DNA of 64,000 nt from Epiperipatus broadwayi (GCA_028023455.1 JAQFVV010000279.1:124001-188000), one strand, 5' to 3'. Numbered from the stretch's first letter, positions 12,381-23,970 are shown. Made by a program: numbers and translations. The notes: a model not told the origin generated them from the letters alone.

Positions 12381-12431
12381 TAAACAAAGCAAAGCAAAAC
12401 TCCATATAGAATTGGAGATGTGATCATGTGA
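12381..12431. mobile_element. 51 bp insertion with 10 bp duplication
   Basis: GACTGTTGAG occurs on both sides (12371-12380 and 12432-12441) while the left TIR has it once. The 51 bases between are absent from the left TIR. Part of the insert (AGCAAAACTCCATATA) resembles the end of the MITE at 13519-13712. Confidence 0.55.
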
Positions 12432-12813
12432 GACTGTTGAGTGTGGCAACAAAATATGTAATGTTACAAAGGATGTTTACGAATTCAGTTACTATGCTAT
12501 AGGTGATAAATTGCTGAAGAATTGATTTGACACCTAATGATAAAACACATTACCATAAACAAGTTTGTAAATTTCTATAGTATCAGTAGGTGCTGGTTAA
12601 TTTATTTTAAATTTGCCCTCTATAGACTAATATATATTTTCCTGCTGCTTATTATAGTTTTCTTTGAATGTGCATTAAAAAAATTGCCCTATTTTTTACT
12701 TGTTAAAAGTTTCAGGACTAAGTTTTAAGTTACACCTTTTTTGTATCAGTGTGTTTAGTATTACATTAATTATTTAATTATAAATTTATTTAAATGCACA
12801 TTGAGTACATAAG

Positions 12814-12975
12814 TAATATTTACTAAGGCTGTAACCTCAAGAATGTGTGTGTAAAAATTCAATCATAAGGACTTCTACAGGTCTTGACCACAAGCTTGTG
12901 GTCAAGACCTGTAGAGGTCCTTATGATTGCATTTTTACAAACACATTCTTGAGGTTACAGCCTTAGTAAATATTA
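12814..12975. repeat. 162 bp palindrome without spacer
   Basis: Two arms of 81 bases meet at CACAAGCTTGTG (centre between 12894 and 12895) with no loop and only a few mismatches by eye. The ends are TAATATTTACTAAGG and its complement. It would extrude as a cruciform or fold into a long hairpin. No target duplication is evident. Confidence 0.85.
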
Positions 12976-13518
12976 ATTATTTAAACAAATAATGTAATTT
13001 ACTATTTTTAAAAGTATAATGCTTTGCATTTGCATATGAAGCATATAAAAATTAAATAGTTTGTCATTCAAGGGATTATATGCTATTCAAGCATTGGAGA
13101 TTGTAATGTTTATTCTCGGGCCCATGGTCTTTAATTCTCAAATTTACTATTAATGTTCTACCAATGTGTTAAACCATTTAGGGAAATATATATAAAGTTG
13201 CATTTGTATCATAATATAAAGAGTTTTTTTAGTCTCTAATGCAGCTGATAAATCCAAAGGTTTAGCTAAAAAGACCTTTGACCTCTGGTTAACTGCAGTA
13301 TTTATTATATGATGTTGTTGTTGTTGAAAATATTCAAACATTTATTTAAGATTCACTAATAAGAACGACCAATATTTAAAGGATTTATTATGCAAAGCAA
13401 GATTGGTTTACAGTCTATCAACCTTTTATTTTCTCAAAACTGTATCACAAATCATCATCTTCATCCTGGGAAATCTTTAAATTACATGATCAGAATTATT
13501 TATGCTTAACCAAGATAA
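12976..13518. other. A+T-rich stretch
   Basis: No gene recognised. The minus-strand ORF at 13150-13341 includes a CAA/GTT triplet run (TTGTTGTTGTTG) and looks like chance. Confidence 0.5.
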
Positions 13519-13712
13519 CACAGAGGCAAAGCTCTCCATACAGTAGAGCGACTCAGTGCACTCACTGATGAAAGCCAGAAGTTAAAAATTAGTCTGGGGA
13601 TGTTGGATGAGTGGGCACTAGTTAGAGATTTTATGCACAAAGCTTCCTGTATCCAGTGATTACTCTTTCTTGCACTGAGTCGCGCTATTGCATGGAGAGT
13701 TTTGCCTGGGTT
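13519..13712. mobile_element. MITE with 36 bp TIRs (family M1)
   Basis: The arm 13525-13560 (GGCAAAGCTCTCCATACAGT and on to CGACTCAGTGCA) is the near complement of 13671-13706. The interior (about 110 bases) is non-coding. A fragment lies at 47175-47275 (CACTCAGTGCAAG, GGATACATGAAG, GTGCATAAAATCTC), and shorter end-like pieces at 44088-44112 and inside the 51-base insert at 12381-12431. Confidence 0.7.
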
Positions 13713-14529
13713 AAAAATTTTTACATCTTGATTTAAATTATACTTAATGAAATATTGTATAAAATTTTAAAAAAGGAGATAATTCTGAACTCTTCAATAT
13801 TGATTTTAAATTTTAGTAAGATTATATATTTTTTGTAGTGAATCTAATTTTATATTTGATGAATATTGCATTATTTACAATATAAATTTTTGCATTAAGA
13901 TTATATTTTATTGACTTGTATGTAATCAACCACTTATGTCAAACTTATTTATATAAATCTGCGTTTAATAAAAAATATGATAAAGTCTTATAAATATATT
14001 TATTTGACCATTTATCATTAATTATAAGACATACTTTAATTTTTTTTTTTCTAAATTTATCTTAGAAAGAGTTTGATGTTTTTTTTATTGTTGGTTTTCA
14101 GACCTTTAGTAACCAATTGCAAACAATCTTATTATTATCATCAGTACATTTGTTTTTTTCATTTTCATCACTCGCTTTATATTCGCATTACTTAAAACTT
14201 ACTACACATTTTAAAACCTGCCATGTATTTTATTCAACTCTCTATCAGTAAAAGTTCTTTGTTAATCGTATTACCCAAATCTTTTCTCATATCAGTCAAT
14301 TTGATTTTATACATTTTTTAAAACTCATCAACCGGTTGTTTTTTATGATTTTATTTTTTATGACCTCCTCTGCACAATAAAAAAAAAAAAAAAACATTTT
14401 TTAAATAAACGTATAAATAGTCATACCATGTTTCATACCCATAAACACAATTTTAATTAAATTTGGAGTACCACCCCACCAAAAATTCATTTAAAAAGAG
14501 AACTCTACATAAATCACGATAAATTTTTA
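13713..14529. other. A+T-rich stretch
   Basis: Low-complexity sequence with poly-T and poly-A runs. Nothing recognised. Confidence 0.5.
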
Positions 14530-14835
14530 TATAAGGGATTCGAACTCAGACTTTCACACGACCCTCAACTTTCCATGCTATCTCATAATGCTGTCCCACT
14601 TGATCACACACATGTTGCAAAGATAAATAATCACCAATATATATGTTTCATGCTAAACCAGCAATGATCAGTTGGTCCAGATTACTATCTCCACACATAT
14701 ATACCATCAGTACTCAGCTTTATATTAAGATAGCCAATCTTCACATTTTAATGGACAGGTTTCAAACTACTCCAACCAACAACTCTTCAGCAGTCAATTT
14801 CATTGAAAATCTGATGATGGAATGTCCAAATCCCA
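14530..14835 (-). mobile_element. Hammerhead repeat R1 (retrozyme/SINE-like)
   Basis: About 305 bases with no coding capacity. In minus-strand order: a family-specific 5' part (14690-14835), a hammerhead motif (14633-14690), then A-box-like TGATCAAGTGG (14596-14606) and B-box-like AGTTCGAATCC (14536-14546), then TATATA. The same order is seen in R3 (25905-26210), and parts in R4-R7. Box B is one base from the Pol III consensus. Hammerhead plus tRNA-like promoter in a short dispersed repeat recalls the schistosome SM-alpha family and animal retrozymes, but the sequence is not the same by eye. The long plus-strand ORF 14643-14843 is a shadow. Confidence 0.75.
14633..14690 (-). ncRNA. Hammerhead ribozyme motif of R1 (degenerate core)
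   Basis: Minus strand: stem I 5' side GTAATC, bulge TGG, ACCAA; core CTGATCA; stem II GCTG/TAGC; GAAA; short AU-rich stem III; stem I 3' side TTGGT GATTA. Both parts of stem I pair. The G of the CUGANGA box that is required for catalysis is C, and the base pair closing stem II is lost, so this copy is probably inactive. Confidence 0.75.
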
Positions 14836-15049
14836 TATTGTAGTATATCACGAAACATTTTTAAAAAGACTCTGATCTCCAGACGTAGAAAAATTCTTCA
14901 CAAAAACCACAAAATAACATTTTGACTAGTCGTTCTCATTATTATCATAAATAATGTGTCTATGGGAAATTTTGCAGTGAATTTTAAAATAATTGTATCT
15001 GTGTGAGTGTGAACTAAATATAGTATAGCTTATACACTATCAGGAGTTA
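14836..15049. other. Short spacer
   Basis: Nothing recognised. Confidence 0.4.
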
Positions 15050-15284
15050 TATTATTTCTGTAGTATAATTTTCACTACACCACTCTCATGCAAGGTAGAG
15101 ACTGATTTTTATCTGCTTTTAACACCTTATGGTATGGTTCTTGGGGATCATACATCCTTTTCTCATGTCTTTGGTCATATGCTTATAAATGCATTCTTAC
15201 ACAAAGTGTTAAAAACCGATAGTTATCAGCCCCTACCTTGAGTGAGAGTGGTGTAGTGAAAATTACACTACAAAAATAATATTC
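15050..15284. mobile_element. MITE with about 50 bp TIRs (family M2)
   Basis: The left arm TGTAGTATAATTTTCACTAC followed by ACCACTCTCATGCAAGGTAG is mirrored by CTACCTTGAGTGAGAGTGGT and GTAGTGAAAATTACACTACA on the right. The total is about 235 bases. TTTTAACAC near 15118 pairs with GTGTTAAAA at 15207, extending the hairpin. A half copy sits at 11803-11905. No ORF. Confidence 0.75.
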
Positions 15285-16689
15285 ATTGTTAAATAATTTC
15301 TAGTCTAATGAATAACTAATTAAATTATTAATATACTCTCAGAAGTTCTTTCGTTATACGAATTTTGGTTAAATTAATTTAACTTTGTAAATCGTCTCTA
15401 ACTGATTTTCATCTAACTCACATTGTGAGATTGTTGTCAGTCGCTAATGAAAATGAATGTGAATAAGGGGCTTCCACACTATTTTATTGTACTGCATCTT
15501 AATTTATTTACAAAAATACAAGTAAGTAAAATAATTTGCGTGAATAACAATTATTTACAACTAATTTTTAAAATAAATTTAAAGTGAAAATAATATTGCA
15601 AAATATTTCAATGGCGTCAACTGCATTACAGTAAAAATAATTTCTCTGCTCAAATGTATTATTACCTTTTGACTCCGTATAGTTTATTGTAATGGTAAAA
15701 TGATACAGTAAAACCAAAGAACTCCCATATCAAATATCACATGATTTTCTGTGCAACTAACATCAATATACCTGTAATAATGTTACTAATATTTATATTA
15801 AAGTTTATTAAATATTTTACTTTACATTATCATTCAATAGTCCAAGAAGATGAAAATGGAACTCACTTAAATGTAATATAGAAAGGCTGAGGGATTTTAT
15901 TTGTTTCTAAAATCTATTATGTAATAATTGATGACTGTTTAATTATAGTATAATTAAGTGCAACAATGTTACTAATCTTGGTTTCAATCTATGCTCTCTA
16001 TAAAATTTTTTTACTGTTTAGCAAATGGTAATGTTTGATTTAAAAGACAACCTTTCCATGCTGGACATATTTAAAAAGAGTTTTAGTTATATTATTATTA
16101 AATTTATATTCAAACTTTAATATTGAATTAAAATTTGCAATTAAGGTCAAACACCAATTGCATTAACATGTTTAATGTGCTCTTTTTCCAGGTTGCTGAT
16201 GACACAAAATTATTGTCAAAAGCATATGCCCTACAAGGATTGGTTGATATTTTTAGCAACAATGTCACATTACAGATAAAAAAAATTATAATTATAATTA
16301 ACATTGGTAATATTATTGATATGTATATGCTGTTTAACTATATATATATAATAGTAAAACACTGCAACAGAAAATTAAAAATTCAATTAAATTAAATAAA
16401 CCAAGACACAAAGAGATAAGTTAATTATGATTGAAGCTAAGAGAGAAACCTAAAAACAAAATAAATGTACTATTCACTAAAACTTTATTTAGAAATTCTT
16501 TACGCCAACTTATCCATATTATATCAAAAATAATAAATTATGATCTTTATCAAGGACAAATCAATTTTTTTATTGTTTGCTAACAACAGAATGTATAAAC
16601 TTTATAGTATACAATGAACATGATAAATCCTATTTATCAATTATTTTAAAATTTTACAAGAAGATTTATAGATAAATTATAATATGTTC
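15285..16689. other. A+T-rich stretch without recognised genes
   Basis: The ORF at 16135-16395 (with VADDTKLLSKAYALQGLVDI) superficially resembles a V-A-D-D-T-K RT box of a LINE, but flanking RT motifs are missing. It could be a very decayed LINE scrap. Confidence 0.35.
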
Positions 16690-17285
16690 TAATAAAATAT
16701 CACATGACTTATAACTCACTTTAGTTTACATATTGCTGTTTTAGTAGCACATTTTTCACCTTTTTTATGACATTTACAGTAGTTGTCTGATGATAATGCT
16801 TAATAAATTTTCATTCTGTGCTTTTCTAACCAAATTCCCCAGACAAGATTCAAGCTTATGATTTTTATTAGTCTAGAGCATTGGATCTTGAAACAATACA
16901 ATAGTACCTTTAAGATCTTATGCATTTTTTCTAACTCCTATTACTTATCTATACATTATATTATAAAGCTATTTATTCAAACTGAAAAAAACATATTTTT
17001 ATATAGAACTAAAGCCAGTTCAGTTATGTCCCTAATTTTTAATGACTAAAGCCACCTCTATCCTATTGCTAGGATTTGATGTACACCAATAAAATATAAC
17101 ATAATCTATCACATGACTCCAGTTAATATATGACTGCTTTAGTAACATGATTTTCACCTTCTTTATGTCATTTATAGTAAGCTTTAGAAATCAATGGTAG
17201 TTGACAGATAACACTGTTTAATAAATCTCTATCTTGTGCATTCTTATTCAAAATTTCTAGACTAGTTTCAAGATTATGGCTTTCA
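16690..17285. repeat. Diverged direct repeat, two units
   Basis: 16690-16860 and 17095-17285 share AAAATATCACATGACT-like starts, GTAGCACATTTTTCACCTT / GTAACATGATTTTCACCTTC, TATGACATTTACAGTA and AATAAATTTTCATTCTGTGC. Weaker relatives occur at 26780-26880, 27100-27240 and 28040-28600. Old non-coding repeat family. Confidence 0.5.
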
Positions 17286-19800
17286 TCAATGAAAGGGAAT
17301 GTTAGTAAAATGTAATATGTAAGCTGAAGTCATATGAGAGGTTATTGATGTAAATCAGATCCTGGACACAGAATAAAGGCAGCTTTAGTTACTAAAAAAC
17401 TAGTGATATTAAATATATAGAAAGTGTAATGGATTTAGAAAATGGGCTTAAATTGAAAATGTTTATTTTTCAGTTTAGGCTAATAGCTTGATAATATGGC
17501 ATAGAGTAAAATGACAGGAGTTGAAAGGAAAGTGCATTAGATTCTGAAAGTCAATTTGCACTATTCCAAATTCCAAAGCTCCTCGGTGATAAACTCCATA
17601 ATCTTGAAACTAATCTGATAATTTTGGATTGGAAAGTACAGGATAGAGATTTATTAAGCTCTTTCATCTGGCAGCTAGTATTATTGTTTTCTAAACTTTG
17701 CAGTATGTGCCAAAGAAAGTGAAAAACAACCAGAAATTAAATATTAAATAAAAGTCCAACATGAAAAGTTTAACTAATTTGAGATCAAATATCTGACACA
17801 TTATTTTTTTTTTTTACAGAAGTTAAATATTACTTTTCTTAAATGCTTTTATAAATTAGAAAAAAATTAGATTTAAACAAAATAATTGAAAAAATTCTAA
17901 TGTTAATGTAAAAAAAAATACTAGACAGTATTAATTACAAAAATAAACAGTATTAATTTATCAAAACTAAATTGCAATTTATTAGTGTAATTTATTAAAT
18001 GTAATCTATTCATAAATATTGCTTTAAAAGATTAGTAATACATTGCTTGTTATTAAATGTACTTAAAATATTGAAAATACAAGGTTAATTCATCATATAT
18101 CCAACCTTCACTTTGAATAAAGTTTATAGCAAAATAAAATTACTTTTTTACACATTTCTTACAAAACATTACTTTGTAAACAACTAATTCAGACGAAGTA
18201 AAAGAAATAAATTTGTCACATGAAATAAAATAAAAAATCAGACTTTACTAGAATATAAAAAAAATCTTATTTTTTTAATTTATAACTTTAGATACACAAT
18301 AAAACATATTTTACTAGTACATATAAATATATTTTTTATAATTATATTATAAATCAAATAATCAAAATTAAATTTAATTATAATTAATAGCTATAGAAAC
18401 ACATAAAGAAGATTTGGATCTTTTTTTAACATAAACAATATCTCTCAAAATACTAAGAACTACACTTAAGTTTAGTTCTTTCTTATTTTGCATTTATGTC
18501 TGCCATCTATGGATAAGGATGAAAATTAAAATATAGAATCTTTAGCACTAAAATTGAATTATGCAATGTAAAATTACATTTAAAAGTTCTTGATTTATGG
18601 TTGTTGTAATATTGAAATGTATTATTGTATGACATAATTTTTGGCATCACAATGCCAATTTGTATTATCACATTTCAGTTACAAAAATATTATTAAATTA
18701 AAAAAACTATAAATCCATTCTATGCATCATTTTTTGACTATGAATAAATTTGCATTTGATATATGCATAAAAATATTATAATGTGATTATTTGTATAGTG
18801 TTTTACATATTATGGCTTTAGTGCATGCAAACTAATGTAAACATAATTGGACACTAGAGTATTGTTTTATATTGATATTTTTTTGAAATGATTTTTTTGC
18901 TTTTATATTTTATTTTCATTTGAGAATGTTTACAATTCATAGTGATTAAGCATAAACTAATATTATTGTTTTAAGAATTTAACTTTTTTATAAATATATT
19001 TTTCTATTTTAATTGTAGTCTGTGCAAGTGTTTGATATGTTTTGGTGCAATCATATAAGTGATGAATATTTGGAAATTATCATATTTGTTTTTTAATGTA
19101 ATATTTTTGAGTATAAACATTTACCATAAAATTATCATTAAAAATCTATGTTTTCATAAAAATTTTTAGCAGTTCATAAATGAGGTGAGTTATGAAAATT
19201 AAAGTTTTTGTATATATTTTTTTAATTCTGCAATATATAACTAAAATGTAATTAGATGTTAAGTTTTTAAATTTTAGAAGTTCCAAAATAACAGTATATT
19301 GAACTGAAATAAAATATGGAAAAGTTTACTGTGGCTGACCATCTTTGTCAGTTAGATGTAAAAATAATGTAAATGTGTGTGTTTTTTAAACAAATAATTT
19401 ACCATTAAAGATTAAAAGATATTGTACTAGAGATTTGGACATGCTCTTATTCTGTAATATTGTTGTGAAAAAAAATAATCACGTGAATTATCACTATTAA
19501 CATCCATAACCAGAAAAAATATGCCCAGAATTTGACTAATGATATTAAATTATATAATTACTGGCTTTATATCAGATGTACATATTTACATAAAAGGTTG
19601 GCTTGGATTGAAATCATTAGGATTTTTGTGAAATTTCATGTTATTGTACTTGATAGAAAAAACAAAGATTATTCCTATGTACCCAACTGCAATAGTTTCA
19701 GGTTTGAGATATGAGTTCCACTGATAAAGAGAAAAATTCAGGGAGTGCTAGAGTTAACAATATGTTTAACTGCAATGGAGATTTTTTTTCTCGTGTGTCA
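17286..19800. other. Long A+T-rich stretch
   Basis: Very A+T-rich, no recognised gene or clear repeat on either strand. The ORFs at 19532-19714 and 19711-19896 are short, and the second overlaps a tRNA-like unit on the other strand. Confidence 0.5.
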
Positions 19801-19865
19801 AAGCATTGGCTGGAAAGTGAACCCAGGGCACTGCTTGTAAGGCGCTGCACTGACCACCAATGCTT
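19801..19865 (-). repeat. tRNA-like SINE head
   Basis: On the minus strand a nine-pair acceptor-like stem (AAGCATTGG with CCAATGCTT) encloses TGGTCAGTGCAGCG, an A-box-like segment, and CTGGGTTCACTTTCCAG, a T-arm/B-box-like hairpin. At 65 bases it is shorter than a tRNA. It may be a SINE head or a tRNA pseudogene. Confidence 0.45.
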
Positions 19866-21324
19866 GAATGTAGATATTTTTTGTGATCTAAAATAACCAC
19901 ATAGTGTTCTATTAAATGTGATTTTTGCAATTCTTTGTCTGTTGTCTTAAAAGATTAATTGAAAATTGTAAGTTGAATCAGTATAAAAATATGCAAGAAA
20001 AACATATATATATATATTGATCCAGTTGTTTATATGTGACATTTTTAAGGATATATTAGCATTAACTTTACATTAGAATTACCCTACATGGTTGAAGGCA
20101 GTGATAGACTGTCAGACTCTAGAATGTAAAACCCTAATATCCGTTCTAGTTTCATCACCGTACTTAAACTTTCTATACATTTCCAAATCTTAAACAATAA
20201 ATTATTTTTATTTGTAGCAAGAATTATCACGTTTACTATAAGAGTTTATTGTTCTTTATTTATAAGAATTAGTAGGCATTAAATTAAGAGCAAAAATAAA
20301 AATGACATTCAATCGTTCTATGGATTAAAAAATGAAACAGTCACGTTTGTAATTATCAATTATTTTTATAGCTTAGATATTTGAAAGTGCATTTTCAAAG
20401 TATCATAAAATTAGTTTTTAAATTGGAATAGATTACTTAATAGCATTTTAATGAAGTAATACATGAATTTATTTTCATGTAAGATTTTTTTTTTATATTT
20501 GTGTGTATTTTTTAATTAATAAGATTAAAGAGAGTGGATATTTGAATATCAGATTGAACAGTGTAAGAAAGTAAACAGTGATCTTTAGTTGCATAAATTC
20601 ATTAGTTGCAGCTTCAGATCTTAATGATGACTGCCAAGGAAGAAATCCAAAAGCCAATCAGAAAATAGAGATTTTATAGGATTGATACCACTTGATGTCT
20701 ATTTATAATTTAAGTTGCAGTAGATGATTCACAATAGATTGAAGATGTTTGCCATTAAAATAACTATATGAAATAGAGTGTAAATGAATAGATGTAATAA
20801 TAAAACAATAGCTTTAGCATTGGCTTGTAGAATGGTTAATATAAACTAAAGAAAGATTAAAAATCATATGCTTAATCAACATCAATTTAGTCTATTTACT
20901 CTGCTGAGAGCTACATATGTAAGATTGGGGAACTAATGGAAGCTAGACGGTAGTGCTGCAGTCAATATCTCTAATCTAAGATGGTTTTTAAATTCAGCAA
21001 TTAGTTTGAGAGTATGAAAAGGTTAAGGCAGCTTCACTTTAAATCTGTTCACTTAATTCAAAGCCACTTACTGACAAAGATAATTAGCTAAAAGCTAGCC
21101 TAGGATTTGGTTTATATAACTCCAATTAAGTTGCAATAGATGGTCTTGGATATATAATAAATAATTTGAATATATCTTGAATTCAAGCTGAGAATGTCAT
21201 GTGGCACTTTGATGGTATATAACAAAAAACTTTGATAAATGTTATCTATTCTCAAGAACTGTATTAAAAATTCAAAAATGTATACAGTACGTTTTTGAGT
21301 TATGTTCCTCAATATCTAGCGCAA
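19866..21324. other. A+T-rich stretch
   Basis: No gene recognised. AAGTTGCARTAGATGRT occurs near 20713 and 21127, suggesting a weak direct repeat between about 20600 and 21150. Confidence 0.45.
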
Positions 21325-21738
21325 TTTAAATTTAATTATCTATATTTCTCATATTTTATTATTTCTCTTCTTGTCGCACCTACCATGCATCTTTTCATAC
21401 TATTTTGATTGGTTTGCTGTCTCTGTATTGATCTTCTATTAAGTGTCTGAACTTCAGATCCATAGTAAAAAAATAGATAAAAAACTGAAGTAGTATTAGG
21501 CTGGACATATTGCTAAAATAAATAGGAACAGATGGACAGTTGAAATTTTAAATTGGATTCCAAGATATGATAAAAGATCTAAAAGAGACAACATATGAGA
21601 TACATGGATGAAATAAAGAAGTATGCTGTGATGATGGGGTGAAGAGAGGCTAGAGATCGAAGAAGATGTACTGAAGTTAGAGAGACCTTCATTCTGAAGT
21701 GGATTGATAATGCATAAAAATGATGATGATGAAGTTAT
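21325..21738 (+). mobile_element. LINE 3' fragment with inverted 5' part
   Basis: The plus-strand part (21500-21738) carries remnants of AGHIAKINRNRW, LEIEEDV and a TGATGATGATGA tail, the 3' end of the same LINE group as 5766-6422. The part just upstream (21325-21485) encodes the adjoining piece of the protein (YGSEVQTLNRRSIQRQ, MKRCMVGATRR) but on the minus strand. A LINE whose 5' part is inverted and whose 3' part is not is the known product of twin priming. Many stops; inactive. Confidence 0.65.
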
Positions 21739-23224
21739 TTTAGTGAATAATTTAAATTTAAAAAGAATCCGTTCTCATAGAAAAGATTAGAAAGCAAAAA
21801 TATTCAGTCAATGATGTTAAATTGATTGAAATATTTTAAAAACATTCTTATCTTAATATTTTTGTAGTTCAACATGTTCAAATTGTGAAGACATTTGAAT
21901 CAAAAATCTCACCATAATAATTTTTTTAAAAATAACTTATACTTTTTTTTTTTTTGTATTTAAAAGTAAGTCGCAAGTTTATTCTCCTTTTACAAATCAA
22001 GATAATAGCGTTTAACCGTATATATATATTGAACCTAAACATATAAGCAAATGTGTTGCTTTGAAATCATTAAGAGTGGTTTTATTTTAATGCAGTAAAT
22101 ACAAAACCTTTTTTTTTTTTTTTAAGTTTTAAAAAAGAGAGAATTGGCTTTAATGTAATACTAACTTTTATTTTCAAGTAGAGCGAACAAAGTACTTATA
22201 CTTTTAGATTTTAGCTTTAAGAACACAAGCTCTTGTTTTAAAACAAAAACTATTCGACTCCATTTTCCACAAGGACCCAAAATCCCATCGAATGTTTCGT
22301 AACAAATCATTAATTTAATTAGTACTGCTTTGGTCTCCCCTCGTGAGACAGTTTCCTAAGTAGGTCAGCGTTGTGCTCATCTTCTGTGAATATTGCTTGG
22401 ATTGAAACTACAGCTTTCATTACTAGTTGAACTATGACCTTCTGTGAAAGTGGTTTTTCAAAAAAGATTAATTGCAAGTACTGACCGCAATAAAATATTC
22501 CGGTACTGGGTTTCTGCTTTCAACTGACCTTCGGAAATAAATATTGTCCGCTATCTAAGAGCTCAAACTAAATTGCTGGCTACTGTTTTTATAACAACAT
22601 TTAGCTTATTTTTTTTTTGTTTTGCAAAATTAATTTCAACAAAATTTAATTTAGTTAACCAACTGTTAAAATTTTTGCTCAGTTAGACTTATTTGTTTAT
22701 ATATTAATTAGTGTAGAAAATTTGCTTTTGGATACGTCACGATGTTGAATTAACTTGCAGTAGAATTACGCGCACACACACACCTTTTTGTCATTCATAT
22801 CAATCTATAAATATATACATTTAAGTGTTTATTGTTTTTATCAAGCCTTAGTATTTTGTAATACTATTATGAAGTTTTTTTATTAATATATGGGGATATA
22901 GTTGCTAAATAGAGAGTGTATAGAGTGAAATATGACAATCTTATTAACGTACTAGATTTTTAAGAAATCATTATATTAACATATAATATGGGAAATAATA
23001 ACACCATAGAAATAATCATTTTAATAATTATAGATCCACATTATGATGACGTTTTTACAAGCTTAATTCAATCTCTCCAATCTCTAGTTTTTATGCTCCT
23101 CGAAGCATCAACAAACTTTCTTATTTTATCGATACATCACACATATTGTCTCTTTCTAAGTTTTTTTTTTTTTTTTTACAATATCTTGAGATTCAGATTA
23201 ATACTTCAACTATAAATTTATTGT
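21739..23224. other. A+T-rich stretch with a less biased core
   Basis: 22240-22560 is richer in G+C and could hold unique host sequence, but no exon or family motif was recognised. The rest is low complexity, with a short CA run near 22771. Confidence 0.45.
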
Positions 23225-23795
23225 CACTTCTTTTAGCAGTATGTACAGCTAGACACTTGTGACTCGTTTAATTAATTTTTGATATCAGTTATACCTGTTT
23301 GTTCTCTCATCCATGTTTTTTGTTTTTGATCCTCTCTTATTACTCCAAAGTTACATCTCTCCATAATTCATTTAATCGTCTGAGATCCCTGTATTGCTCT
23401 TCTGTTAAGTGTCCAAGTATCAGATTCATAAATAAGAATTGGTAAAACGCAATTATTGAAAACCTTGCTTTTAATTAATATTGTCTTTTGTTGTACCAAA
23501 AGCACTCCATCCAACTTTAACTCCCTGATTAATTTTATCCATTATATTTTCATCTAAATTAATAATATAATAAAGGTCATAGTTGTTAACATCTTCTATT
23601 TCCTCATTATCAGTCTTTATTTTCTTCTTTAGAGAAAATCCATTGAACTTTACTTGAATCTTTTTAGTATTTATCTTTAGCTCTATTTTTTTTTTTTTTC
23701 ATTTTTATCTGATAACTCTTGCAACATTTCCTGGAGCTCTGAATCATTATTTACAAAAGCGATTTTATCATATGCAATTTATAGATAATTTAAGT
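23225..23795 (-). mobile_element. LINE fragment around the RT catalytic region
   Basis: Minus-strand fragment of the same LINE group. From the right: AYDKIAFVNNDSELQ, where an F-A-D-D box would lie (now damaged), then LQELSDKN, then a GWSAFG-like match and remnants of the SETWTLN region near 23400. The left end near 23225 lacks a clear tail. Numerous stops and indels. Confidence 0.65.
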
Positions 23796-23871
23796 AGATA
23801 TAATAAACACCTCCACACTTCCCCAATTCTTTTCAAATTCATATAAATAAAAATATAATAAAAAAAAAAAA

Positions 23872-23924
23872 GACCCCCAAGATGCATTTCGTGCTGAACC
23901 AGCACTCATCAGCTGGCCCAGGTC
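23872..23924 (-). ncRNA. Hammerhead ribozyme, complete consensus core
   Basis: Reading the minus strand: GACC, internal loop TGGG, CCAG (stem I), CTGATGA, GTGCTG-GTT-CAGCAC (stem II, six perfect pairs), GAAA, TGCAT (minimal stem III), cleavage-site C, then TTGG, one unpaired G, GGTC (stem I). Every invariant core base is present, and stem I pairs on both sides of the internal loop. Predicted cleavage follows the C at 23881. Stem III is only one or two pairs, as in many animal hammerheads, which often act as dimers. The upstream flank (to about 23940) matches R1; the downstream flank does not, so the rest of the repeat unit is lost here. Confidence 0.85.
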
Positions 23925-23970
23925 ACTATTTCTCATATATATCTATTATATGCAAAATATTTATTTAGAG

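Larger units (their letters stand above)
11350..12607. mobile_element. 1.26 kb TIR element flanked by TA
   Basis: Terminal inverted repeats of about 270 bases (11350-11625 and about 12268-12607) begin AAATAAATTAACC and end GGTTAATTTATTT. A TA dinucleotide lies directly outside each end (11348-11349 and 12608-12609), as after insertion of Tc1/mariner-type elements. The interior has no transposase ORF, so it is non-autonomous. It holds a half copy of another MITE (11803-11905) and an inverted copy of its own left flank. The right arm has a 51-base extra segment at 12381-12431. Confidence 0.65.

Noticed and set aside
14643-14843. 66-residue plus-strand ORF
   Set aside because: It is antisense to hammerhead repeat R1, and other copies of the repeat do not keep the frame.
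16135-16395. V-A-D-D-T-K segment as a LINE RT
   Set aside because: No other RT motif is found on either side; kept only as a remark.
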